DNA of 64,000 nucleotides. Origin: Clostridium collagenovorans DSM 3089. GTDB taxonomy: Bacteria > Bacillota > Clostridia > Clostridiales > Clostridiaceae. The position numbers and the translations under genes are program-made. This document shows positions 42,867 through 50,018 of the stretch, one piece after another. The notes beneath the pieces were generated by a model. The model was given only the letters and a program-made list of their open reading frames with translations. It searched no databases and was not told where the DNA came from. Positions within the stretch are counted from its first letter, which is position 1; every line of letters starts with the position of its first letter. The DNA is taken from contig NZ_FQXP01000003.1 of the NCBI RefSeq assembly GCF_900130005.1, positions 248,001 through 312,000 of the forward strand, given 5' to 3'.

Positions 42867-45030
42867 ATATGAAGTTATTGAGAAGATTGGCGAAGGTGGA
42901 ATGTCAGAGGTATATAAGGCGAAGTGCCATCTTCTTAATAGATTTGTAGCTATAAAAATTCTAAAGAAGGAGTTTGCTAGAGACAAAGAGTTCGTAGAAA
43001 AGTTTAAAAGAGAGGCTGCCTCATCAGCTGCATTGAATTGTAATAATATAATAAATATATATGACGTAGGTACTCAAGATGATATTAACTATATAGTTAT
43101 GGAGCTTGTTACAGGAAAAACTTTAAAAGATATAATAAAAGAAAATAATAGAATAGAAATTGGAAGAGCAATAGATTATTCTATACAAATAGCAAAAGCA
43201 TTAGAATGTGCACATAAAAATAATATAATTCATAGAGATATTAAACCACAAAATATAATGGTTACAGAAGATGGAACTATAAAGGTAGCTGACTTTGGGA
43301 TTGCAAAGGCAACGGATTATAATACTATAATCAATACAACTAAAATAATGGGATCAGCGCATTATTTTTCACCAGAGCAAGCTAAGGGTAGTTTTGTAGA
43401 TTTCAGAACTGATATATATTCTTTAGGTATAGTAATGTACGAGATGCTTGTAGGTAAGGTTCCATATGATGCAGATACAGCTGTTTCAGTGGCATTAAAG
43501 CATATACAAGAAACCCCAAAAGAACCTATGGAATTAAATCCAGCAGTTTATAAAGGGTTAAATGACATAGTATTAAAGGCTATGGAAAAAGATGCGGCTA
43601 ATAGATACAGCACGATACATGAATTATTAGCTGATTTAAATGAAATAAAAGGTAATCCCTATTATCAAATAAAAAAATCAAACTTTGAGGATGATTTTAC
43701 TAGAGTAATGGATGCTGTAGAAGTAGATGATAATACTATGATAAAAGATAGTACTATGATAAGAGATGGCATGAACTTTAAAAAGGCATTACATGATGAT
43801 GAATATGAAGATGATGATGAGTATGAAGATGATGACGAGTATGAAGATGATGATAATGTTGGACATAAAAAAGGCAAGAAGAAAAAGATAGGTTTTTGGG
43901 CTATAATAGCTGCTATGGTTGTTGTTATAGGTGTATCTTTAGCTGTTCTGTTTAATATGATGGGTACAGGGTCTTCTAAAAATCAAATAGAAGTTCCTAA
44001 AATTGAAGGTTTAAGTAAAGATGATGCTACTAAAAAATTAGAAGAATTAGGATTAGTTTTAGAAGTAGCTGGAGAAGAAGATAGTACTGAACCTAAGGAT
44101 ACCATTATACGTAGTAATCCTAAGGAAGGGTATAAAGTTAAAAAAGGATCTAAGGTAAAAGTAATAGTTAGTAATGGTGGAGAAGGTATTACTTTAAAAG
44201 ATTTCTCTAAGATGACTTTAGAAGAAGCTAAAAAAGCTTTAAAGGATCAGGAATTAGAATTAGGGCAAGTTAGTGAAGCTAGTGATGACAACATAGAAGA
44301 GGGAAAAATAATAAGTCAAAATCCTAAAGTTGGAACAAAGGTTAAAAAAGGTGATAAAATATCCTTAGTAGTAAGTAAAGGAAAAGAGTCTAAGGAAGTA
44401 GAAGTGCCAGATATAATTGGTTTAAGCAAAGAGGATGCTACTAAAAAGTTAAGTGATGCTAAACTTGTATTAGAAGTTGAGTCAGAAGAAGAAAGTGATA
44501 AGCCACAAGGAACAGTACTTAAGTGTAATCCTACTGTAGGCGCTAAGGCTAAACAGGATTCAAGAATTAGAGTTGTTCTAAGTAAGGGAAGACAATTTAT
44601 AACTTTAGATGATTTTAGTAAGTATTCTCAATCAGCAGCAGCTGATAAAATAGAGCAATTAGGTTTGAAATGTAAAATTGAAGAACAAGAAAGTGATAAG
44701 CCAAAGGGCACTATAATATCACAAAATCCAGCTCCAGGAAAGACAGTTAAGCCAGGAGAAACCGTTACTTTGACAGTAAGTAAAGGACAAGAGACGGTTA
44801 ATATTCCTGGAAATATTGTACGTATGGATGGAAAAGAAGCTTATGATAAATTGAAATCATTAGGATTAAATGTAGTTCAAGATACAAGGATAACCACAGA
44901 TTCTACCCTTTATGGAAAGGTTATAGAGTGTAGTGCAAGTGGATCAGTTCCTAAGGGTAGCACAGTTACTATATATATAGGAGTATCTGGCAACCAAGGT
45001 GAAAAGCCTAATCAAGAGGAAAATAGATAA
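42841..45030 (+). CDS. prkC: Membrane Ser/Thr kinase PrkC with five PASTA domains
   Basis: 729 residues. The kinase domain has the glycine loop IGEGGMSEVYKA, VAIKILK and the catalytic IHRDIKPQNIMV and DFGIAKA. An acidic juxtamembrane segment contains EYEDDD three times (residues 321-338), then KKGKKKK, a membrane helix (about 350-372) and five extracellular PASTA repeats (for example VPKIEGLSKDDATKKLEELG). PASTA domains bind muropeptides and link wall state or germination signals to the kinase. ATG 42841 sits 10 bases after GAAGGA. An in-frame ATG 18 bases upstream has no spacing advantage. Confidence 0.95.
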   Translation: MKGTILGTRYEVIEKIGEGGMSEVYKAKCHLLNRFVAIKILKKEFARDKEFVEKFKREAASSAALNCNNIINIYDVGTQDDINYIVMELVTGKTLKDIIKENNRIEIGRAIDYSIQIAKALECAHKNNIIHRDIKPQNIMVTEDGTIKVADFGIAKATDYNTIINTTKIMGSAHYFSPEQAKGSFVDFRTDIYSLGIVMYEMLVGKVPYDADTAVSVALKHIQETPKEPMELNPAVYKGLNDIVLKAMEKDAANRYSTIHELLADLNEIKGNPYYQIKKSNFEDDFTRVMDAVEVDDNTMIKDSTMIRDGMNFKKALHDDEYEDDDEYEDDDEYEDDDNVGHKKGKKKKIGFWAIIAAMVVVIGVSLAVLFNMMGTGSSKNQIEVPKIEGLSKDDATKKLEELGLVLEVAGEEDSTEPKDTIIRSNPKEGYKVKKGSKVKVIVSNGGEGITLKDFSKMTLEEAKKALKDQELELGQVSEASDDNIEEGKIISQNPKVGTKVKKGDKISLVVSKGKESKEVEVPDIIGLSKEDATKKLSDAKLVLEVESEEESDKPQGTVLKCNPTVGAKAKQDSRIRVVLSKGRQFITLDDFSKYSQSAAADKIEQLGLKCKIEEQESDKPKGTIISQNPAPGKTVKPGETVTLTVSKGQETVNIPGNIVRMDGKEAYDKLKSLGLNVVQDTRITTDSTLYGKVIECSASGSVPKGSTVTIYIGVSGNQGEKPNQEENR
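43801..43854 (+). repeat. 18-bp tandem repeat (x3) encoding EYEDDD in prkC
   Basis: Three copies of an 18-base unit (43801-43818, 43819-43836, 43837-43854) differ only at silent positions (GAA/GAG, GAT/GAC). They encode a strongly acidic stretch directly before the basic patch and membrane helix of PrkC. Such in-frame repeats can vary in copy number between strains. Confidence 0.85.
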
Positions 45031-45053
45031 ATAGTATAAATTATGGAGGACTA

Positions 45054-45920
45054 ATGAGAGGCATCATAATCAAAGGTGTAGGCGGATTATACACCGTTAA
45101 AACAGAAGAAGGTTTAAAAGAGTGTAAAGCAAGAGGAAGATTTAGATATGACAAGGATAAGCCTTTAGTTGGTGATAGGGTAGAAATATCATTAGAGGGT
45201 AGTTCTTGCGTTATTGAGAAGATTTATGAGAGAGAAACAGAGTTAATAAGACCTTTGGTTTCAAATGTAACTCAAGCCTTTGTAGTATTTGCTTTAAAAA
45301 AACCAGATATTAATGAAGACTTATTAAATAAGTTTTTAGTAATATGTGAAGATAATAATTTAAAAGTTACTGTATGTTTTAATAAAATGGATTTGGTTTC
45401 ACCAGAGGAAATTGAATGCGTTAATATGGTAAAAGAAGCTGGATATGATATGGTCTTTACTTGTGCTAAAGAGGGTATTGGTATAGACAACTTAAAGGAA
45501 AAGTTAAAGGGAAATATATCAGTATTATGCGGTCCTTCAGGAGTTGGAAAGTCAACTTTACTAAATGCTTTGCTAGGAAGAGAGCATATGGAAACAGGGG
45601 AAATCAGCAAAAAACTAGCTAGAGGAAAGCATACAACAAGACATAGTGAACTTATTGAATATGAGGATGGATTCCTGGTTGATACACCAGGATTCTCATC
45701 CTTAGAAACAATAATAATAGATAAAGATAATTTAATTCATTGTTTTCCAGAATTTGAAGAGTATAATGGAGAATGTAAATTTTCTAACTGTTCTCATCAT
45801 AAAGAGCCTGGGTGTAAGGTGAAGGAAGCAGTGGAAGAAGGTAAAATACATAAAATGAGATATGAATTTTATCTTAAATTGCTACAAGAAGCTAATGATA
45901 GGAGGAATAAGTCATGGTAA
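45054..45920 (+). CDS. rsgA: Ribosome small subunit-dependent GTPase RsgA
   Basis: 288 residues. N-terminal OB fold, then a circularly permuted GTPase in which G4 (FNKMDLV) comes before G1 (GPSGVGKST) and G3 (DTPGFSS). The C-terminal zinc motif is CKFSNCSHHKEPGC. RsgA (YloQ/CpgA) checks late 30S assembly. GGAGG precedes the ATG. It overlaps rpe by 7 bases. The order after prkC is as in B. subtilis. Confidence 0.95.
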   Translation: MRGIIIKGVGGLYTVKTEEGLKECKARGRFRYDKDKPLVGDRVEISLEGSSCVIEKIYERETELIRPLVSNVTQAFVVFALKKPDINEDLLNKFLVICEDNNLKVTVCFNKMDLVSPEEIECVNMVKEAGYDMVFTCAKEGIGIDNLKEKLKGNISVLCGPSGVGKSTLLNALLGREHMETGEISKKLARGKHTTRHSELIEYEDGFLVDTPGFSSLETIIIDKDNLIHCFPEFEEYNGECKFSNCSHHKEPGCKVKEAVEEGKIHKMRYEFYLKLLQEANDRRNKSW

Positions 45921-46564
45921 AAATAGCACCATCGATTTTATCAGCAGATTTTGCAAATTTGGGGAGAGATGTAAAGAGTTTAGAAACTTATGGAGCAGAT
46001 TGGGTACATATTGATGTTATGGATGGAAGTTTTGTACCTAATATATCCTTTGGTGCACCTATAATGAAAAGCATAAGAGAATTAAGTACTTTAGTTTTTG
46101 ATGTGCATTTAATGATAGAGGAACCAGGAAGATATATAGAGGATTTCGTTAAAGCTGGAGCTGATATGATAACTGTTCATTATGAAGCAGATAGACATAT
46201 AGACAGAACTATAAATTATATTAAAAGCTTTAATGTTAAGGCAGGGGTAGCTTTAAATCCAGGAACACCAGTAAGTCTTATAGAGGATTTAATTCCTAAT
46301 TTGGATATGGTACTTATAATGTCTGTTAACCCAGGTTTTGGAGGACAGAAATATATACCGTACTGTGGAAACAAAATAAAGCAAGTAAAGGAATTAGCAG
46401 AAAAGTATAATAAAGAATTATATATACAAGTAGATGGTGGGGTATGCGCTGATAATATTAAAGAAGTAGTTCAGTGTGGAGCCAATAGTATAGTTGCTGG
46501 TTCAGCGGTATTTAAAAATGGAGAAATAGAAAAGAATATTAAGGTGTTAAGAGAGAGTATTTAA
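45914..46564 (+). CDS. rpe: Ribulose-phosphate 3-epimerase
   Basis: 216-residue TIM barrel. APSILSADFANLG, the catalytic HIDVMDGSFVPN, HLMIEEP, NPGFGGQ and QVDGGV with the second catalytic aspartate are all present. It interconverts ribulose 5-phosphate and xylulose 5-phosphate in the pentose phosphate pathway. AGGAGG lies in the rsgA end. Confidence 0.96.
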   Translation: MVKIAPSILSADFANLGRDVKSLETYGADWVHIDVMDGSFVPNISFGAPIMKSIRELSTLVFDVHLMIEEPGRYIEDFVKAGADMITVHYEADRHIDRTINYIKSFNVKAGVALNPGTPVSLIEDLIPNLDMVLIMSVNPGFGGQKYIPYCGNKIKQVKELAEKYNKELYIQVDGGVCADNIKEVVQCGANSIVAGSAVFKNGEIEKNIKVLRESI

Positions 46565-46565
46565 A

Positions 46566-47201
46566 ATGAAAGTGCTTATAGTTACAGGTGGAAGTAAACC
46601 TAATGATAAATTGCTTTTACAAAAGTATGAAGAAGCAGAACTAGTAATTGCAGCGGATAGTGGATGTAATGTTTTATATGAAAATGCTTTGATGCCTAAC
46701 ATAATTTTAGGTGACTTTGACTCAGTGGACAAAAATATCTTAGAAGAAATAAAAAAAAGTAAAATAGAAGTTAAGGTGTATAATCCAGAAAAAGATTATA
46801 CAGATACTGAGTTAGCTGTTTATAAAGCAATTGAACTTGGTGCTAGGCAAATTACTATGTTAGGTGCCACAGGAAGTAGACTTGATCATGTAATGGCTAA
46901 TATAGGCCTTTTAAATCTCCTACTAGATAAGGGTATAAAAGCTAGTATTATAGATAGTAATAATGAAATATTTATTATAAATAAAGACACTGTCTTACAA
47001 GGAGTCTTTGGTCAAACTTTTTCCCTTCAAGCATATGAAGGAGTAGTTAAAAACTTGACTATTAAAAATGCTAAGTATGAGCTTAAAGACTATGATTTGA
47101 AAGTTGGGTCACCGCTTACTGTTTCTAATGAATTTTTACATGGAAATGTGGAGATAAATTTTGAAAGTGGAAAATTGATAGTGTTTTATACTCAAGATTA
47201 A
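46566..47201 (+). CDS. thiN: Thiamine pyrophosphokinase
   Basis: 211 residues. VIAADSGCNVL and NIILGDFDSVD carry the catalytic aspartates, with PEKDYTDTELAV and GATGSRLDHVMANIGLL following. The C-terminal beta-domain binds thiamine. It makes thiamine diphosphate directly from thiamine and ATP. It starts 1 base after rpe and is followed by a terminator. Confidence 0.94.
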   Translation: MKVLIVTGGSKPNDKLLLQKYEEAELVIAADSGCNVLYENALMPNIILGDFDSVDKNILEEIKKSKIEVKVYNPEKDYTDTELAVYKAIELGARQITMLGATGSRLDHVMANIGLLNLLLDKGIKASIIDSNNEIFIINKDTVLQGVFGQTFSLQAYEGVVKNLTIKNAKYELKDYDLKVGSPLTVSNEFLHGNVEINFESGKLIVFYTQD

Positions 47202-47233
47202 AAGATATATTTAAATAAGAAAATAAAGAGTTG

Positions 47234-47278
47234 AAAAATGTGTTCCTTTTTTAAAAAAATGGGAACATATTTTTTTTT
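47234..47278 (+). terminator. Terminator after thiN
   Basis: 47234-47246 (AAAAATGTGTTCC) pairs with 47262-47274 with one G-T pair, and a long T run follows. An inner T/A stretch can also pair. It closes the rsgA-rpe-thiN run. Confidence 0.75.
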
Positions 47279-47370
47279 ATTACATATAATGATAGTAGAG
47301 AATTTTTAGGAGGTACAAAAATATAGGATATTATTTAAAAAAGGAAACATAAGAAAATTATAAAAGGAAA

Positions 47371-47415
47371 CATATAATTTTGAATGATTAATTTATTATA
47401 GGTAGACCATATAAT
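47371..47415 (+). promoter_or_regulatory. Two CATATAAT motifs, candidate sigma-E -10 elements for spoVM
   Basis: CATATAAT occurs at 47371-47378 and again at 47408-47415, 37 bp apart. Both fit the CATA...T part of the sigma-E -10 consensus known from B. subtilis. A convincing -35 element at 14-15 bp was not found for either. The downstream copy lies 51 bases before spoVM. The remaining 47279-47460 sequence shows nothing else except an isolated AGGAGGT without a start codon. Confidence 0.3.
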
Positions 47416-47466
47416 AAATGCAGTAATAAGATAATTAATAGGTTAAGAAGTGGGGGGGAATTTGCT

Positions 47467-47535
47467 ATGAAGATTATTGCTATAAAAATGCCTAAATTTA
47501 TATCCAAAATAATAAGAATATTTTATAGAAAATAA
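47467..47535 (+). CDS. spoVM: Spore coat anchoring peptide SpoVM
   Basis: A 22-codon gene. The peptide begins MKIIAIKMPKF and ends in IIRIFYRK. It aligns with the 26-residue B. subtilis SpoVM (MKFYTIKLPKF...), keeping the central proline at position 9, the K-x-PKF core and a basic amphipathic helix. Position between thiN and a reversed rpmB is exactly as in B. subtilis. A G7 run (47452-47458) gives a very strong ribosome site 8 bases before the ATG. SpoVM sits on the convex forespore membrane and recruits SpoIVA, encoded here at 26666. A terminator follows. Confidence 0.88.
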   Translation: MKIIAIKMPKFISKIIRIFYRK

Positions 47536-47544
47536 TAAGAATAA

Positions 47545-47573
47545 AAAAAATGCAGTGATAAACTGCATTTTTT
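47545..47573. terminator. Bidirectional terminator between spoVM and rpmB
   Basis: AAAAAATGCAGT (47545-47556) and ACTGCATTTTTT (47562-47573) are perfect complements around GATAA. With A-runs on one side and T-runs on the other it can end transcripts from both directions, serving spoVM (+) and rpmB (-). Confidence 0.85.
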
Positions 47574-47576
47574 ATA

Positions 47577-47768
47577 TTATACTGCACGTTGAACTTTACC
47601 AGAACGTAAACAACTAGTACAAACCTTAACTGTTCTTGGAGTACCGTTAACTACAGCTTTAACTTTCTTTAAGTTTGGAGCCCAAGTTCTATTAGTTTTA
47701 TTTTCAGCGTGGCTACGTTGTCTACCATATACAACACCTTTTCCACAAACTTCGCATTTTCTTGCCAT
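47577..47768 (-). CDS. rpmB: 50S ribosomal protein L28 (zinc-binding form)
   Basis: 63 residues: MARKCEVCGKG with a CXXC, RSHAENKTNRTWAPNLKKV, and VCTSCLRSGKV with a second CXXC, so this is the zinc-containing C+ form. It is a structural protein of the large subunit. The start at 47768 follows GAGGAGGTG on the minus strand. Upstream in-frame MFY residues precede the conserved start. Its orientation against its neighbours is also seen in B. subtilis. Confidence 0.96.
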   Translation of the reverse strand: MARKCEVCGKGVVYGRQRSHAENKTNRTWAPNLKKVKAVVNGTPRTVKVCTSCLRSGKVQRAV

Positions 47769-47820
47769 GTAAAACACCTCCTCTTGCCATAAAATAAAAC
47801 AAAGGAATTAAACAAACATT

Positions 47821-47849
47821 ATTTTATCATAAAGAATTAATATAAGCAA
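47821..47849 (-). promoter_or_regulatory. Promoter of rpmB
   Basis: On the minus strand, TTGCTT (47849-47844), a 17-bp spacer and TAAAAT (47826-47821). Located 53 bases before the rpmB start. Confidence 0.5.
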
Positions 47850-47898
47850 GTAATATATGAGATTTAAAGCAAATTAATATCATAATTAATATATTAAC

Positions 47899-47927
47899 TT
47901 GAATAAAATACATATATAATATAAAAT
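47899..47927 (+). promoter_or_regulatory. Promoter of asp23-fakA
   Basis: TTGAAT (47899-47904), 17-bp spacer, TAAAAT (47922-47927), 36 bases before the asp23 start. Divergent from the rpmB promoter. Confidence 0.5.
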
Positions 47928-47962
47928 GTTTTATATGGTTTATATTAAAGGAGGAATTTAAT

Positions 47963-48313
47963 ATGAAAGGAAATGTTATTACAGAGCACGGCAATATTTT
48001 CTATACAGAAGAAGTCATAGCTAATATCGTTGGTCTTGCAACGATGGAGTGTTATGGTGTTGTTGGGATGGCTTCAAAAAATGCTACGGATGGATTATGG
48101 GAACTTTTAAGAAAAGAAAACCTAAATAAGGGTGTTAAGATACAAGCAAAAGAGGAAGGTCTTTATATAGAAGTATTTATTATTGTAGAGTACGGAACTA
48201 AAATTTCTGTAATTGCAAATAATATAATTCAAAAGGTTAGATATACAGTTGAAAATTTAACAGGATTAAAGGTTTCTACTTTAACTGTTAACGTTCAAGG
48301 TATAAGAGTTTAA
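47963..48313 (+). CDS. yloU: Asp23/Gls24 family envelope stress protein (YloU)
   Basis: 116 residues of the Asp23 family: GNIFYTEEVIANIVGLATMECYGVVGM, then GLYIEVFIIVEYGTKISVIANNI and TLTVNVQGIRV. The members are associated with the cell envelope and alkaline stress in staphylococci, without known enzyme activity. No membrane segment is present. AGGAGG precedes the ATG. It is immediately followed by the fakA-like gene, the same pair as yloU-yloV in B. subtilis. Confidence 0.92.
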   Translation: MKGNVITEHGNIFYTEEVIANIVGLATMECYGVVGMASKNATDGLWELLRKENLNKGVKIQAKEEGLYIEVFIIVEYGTKISVIANNIIQKVRYTVENLTGLKVSTLTVNVQGIRV

Positions 48314-48327
48314 GGGAGGGACAACAA

Positions 48328-49965
48328 GTGGAACATTTTAAAATAAATGGGCAGCAGTTTTACAACATGGTTGTAAATGCTTCTAATAGATTAGAAGAAC
48401 AAATGGAGTATGTTAATGCATTAAACGTATTCCCAGTTCCGGATGGAGATACAGGGACTAATATGTCAATGACATTTACAACTGCTGTTAACGAAATTTC
48501 AGGTATGGAGTCTAAAACTATCAGTGAAATTTCAAAAACTTTAGCTAAGGGTGCCTTAATGGGCGCTAGAGGAAATTCAGGGGTTATATTATCACAAATT
48601 TTTAGAGGAATAGCTAAGGGCTTAGAAGGTCATACCGAAGTTACTTCTGATATGGTAGCTAATGCTTTACATGAGGGAGCAGTTTTTGCATATAAGGCGG
48701 TTATGAGACCAACAGAAGGAACTATACTTACAATAATAAGAGCAGCTGGTGATAGTGCTTTATCTATAGCTATTGAAGAAGAAGATATAGTAGAACTTCT
48801 AAGAAAAGTATGCATAGCTTCAGAAGATATGTTAAATAAAACACCAGAGATGTTACCTCAACTAAAAAAGGCAAAGGTTGTTGATGCTGGAGGTATGGGT
48901 CTTTTAATTTTATTTAAAGGAATGTTAGAAGCTTTAGAAACAGGTTTAGTATGTAAACCTTCAAAGGTTAAACAAGAGCCAGTAGTTAAAGCTGAAACAG
49001 CTAATGTTGGAAGCGTTCAAGAAATAGAAAATGGATATTGTACAGAGTTCTTTGTTAATGGTGAAAATATAGATGTTGATAAGTTTAAAAATGAAATTTC
49101 TAAACTTGGAGATTCTATGGTTGTTGTTGGACTTGAAGATATAGTTAAAGTTCATATCCACTCAAATGATCCAGGCAGAGTATTATCTATAGCAGCTAAG
49201 TTAGGAGAATTAACTAAGATAAAAATAGATAATATGAGAGAACAACATAGAAATCTTAACAATATAGTTGAAGAAGCTTCACCTTCTATAATTGAAGAAG
49301 AGGAAATGAAAAAATATGGCTTCATATCAGTTGCAAGAGGAAAAGGAATAGAAGCTATATTATCAGATTTAGGTGTAGACTGTGTTATAGAGGGTGGTCA
49401 AACAATGAACCCAAGTACGCAAGACATCTTAGATAGTATAAATAAAATAAATGCAGAACATATATTTATATTACCAAATAATAAAAATATAATAATGGCT
49501 GCTAATCAAGCTGTTGAATTAACAGAAAAAAATGTTCATGTAATACCTACTAAAACAATACCACAAGGAATTACTGCCTTAACAATGGTAGACCTTGAAG
49601 CAGAAGTAGAAGCTAATATAGAAACTATGAATGATGCAATGGCTAATGTTGCTACAGCATCAGTAACTTTTGCTGTAAAGGATACTGAAGCAGAAGGTAA
49701 AGCTATAAATGAAGGTGATATATTAGGATTAGTTGAAGATAATATAACTGAGGTTGGATCTGATATATTCAAGGTATGCTCAAGTGTAATAGAATCAATG
49801 GTAGATGAATATAGTGAACTATTAACAATCTACTTTGGTGAAGACGTGGATGAAGAAGAAGTTTCTAAGTTCGTAGAAGAACTTGAAGAGAAATATCCAG
49901 ACTTAGATGTTCAGTGCTATGATGGTAAGCAACCATTATATTACTTTATAATGTCTGTAGAATAA
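48328..49965 (+). CDS. fakA: DAK2-domain fatty acid kinase FakA-like (YloV)
   Basis: 545 residues. The N-terminal DhaL/DAK2 nucleotide-binding domain has NVFPVPDGDTGTNMSMT and MGARGNSGVILSQIFRG. A middle domain follows, and then a C-terminal FakA domain (PNNKNIIMAANQA, PTKTIPQGITAL). FakA phosphorylates fatty acids held by FakB (DegV family) proteins, feeding PlsX/PlsY phospholipid synthesis; plsX is at 59712. No fakB lies in this window. GTG 48328 follows GGGAGGG. A terminator closes the pair. Confidence 0.9.
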   Translation: MEHFKINGQQFYNMVVNASNRLEEQMEYVNALNVFPVPDGDTGTNMSMTFTTAVNEISGMESKTISEISKTLAKGALMGARGNSGVILSQIFRGIAKGLEGHTEVTSDMVANALHEGAVFAYKAVMRPTEGTILTIIRAAGDSALSIAIEEEDIVELLRKVCIASEDMLNKTPEMLPQLKKAKVVDAGGMGLLILFKGMLEALETGLVCKPSKVKQEPVVKAETANVGSVQEIENGYCTEFFVNGENIDVDKFKNEISKLGDSMVVVGLEDIVKVHIHSNDPGRVLSIAAKLGELTKIKIDNMREQHRNLNNIVEEASPSIIEEEEMKKYGFISVARGKGIEAILSDLGVDCVIEGGQTMNPSTQDILDSINKINAEHIFILPNNKNIIMAANQAVELTEKNVHVIPTKTIPQGITALTMVDLEAEVEANIETMNDAMANVATASVTFAVKDTEAEGKAINEGDILGLVEDNITEVGSDIFKVCSSVIESMVDEYSELLTIYFGEDVDEEEVSKFVEELEEKYPDLDVQCYDGKQPLYYFIMSVE

Positions 49966-49966
49966 T

Positions 49967-49991
49967 AAAAAGAGCCTTAGGGCTTTTTTTA
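49967..49991 (+). terminator. Terminator after fakA
   Basis: A4AGAGCC (49967-49976) pairs with GGCTTTTTTT (49981-49990) around TTAG with one G-T pair, ending in a T run. Confidence 0.8.
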
Positions 49992-50018
49992 TTTTACATT
50001 TAATTAATGGAGGAAAAA

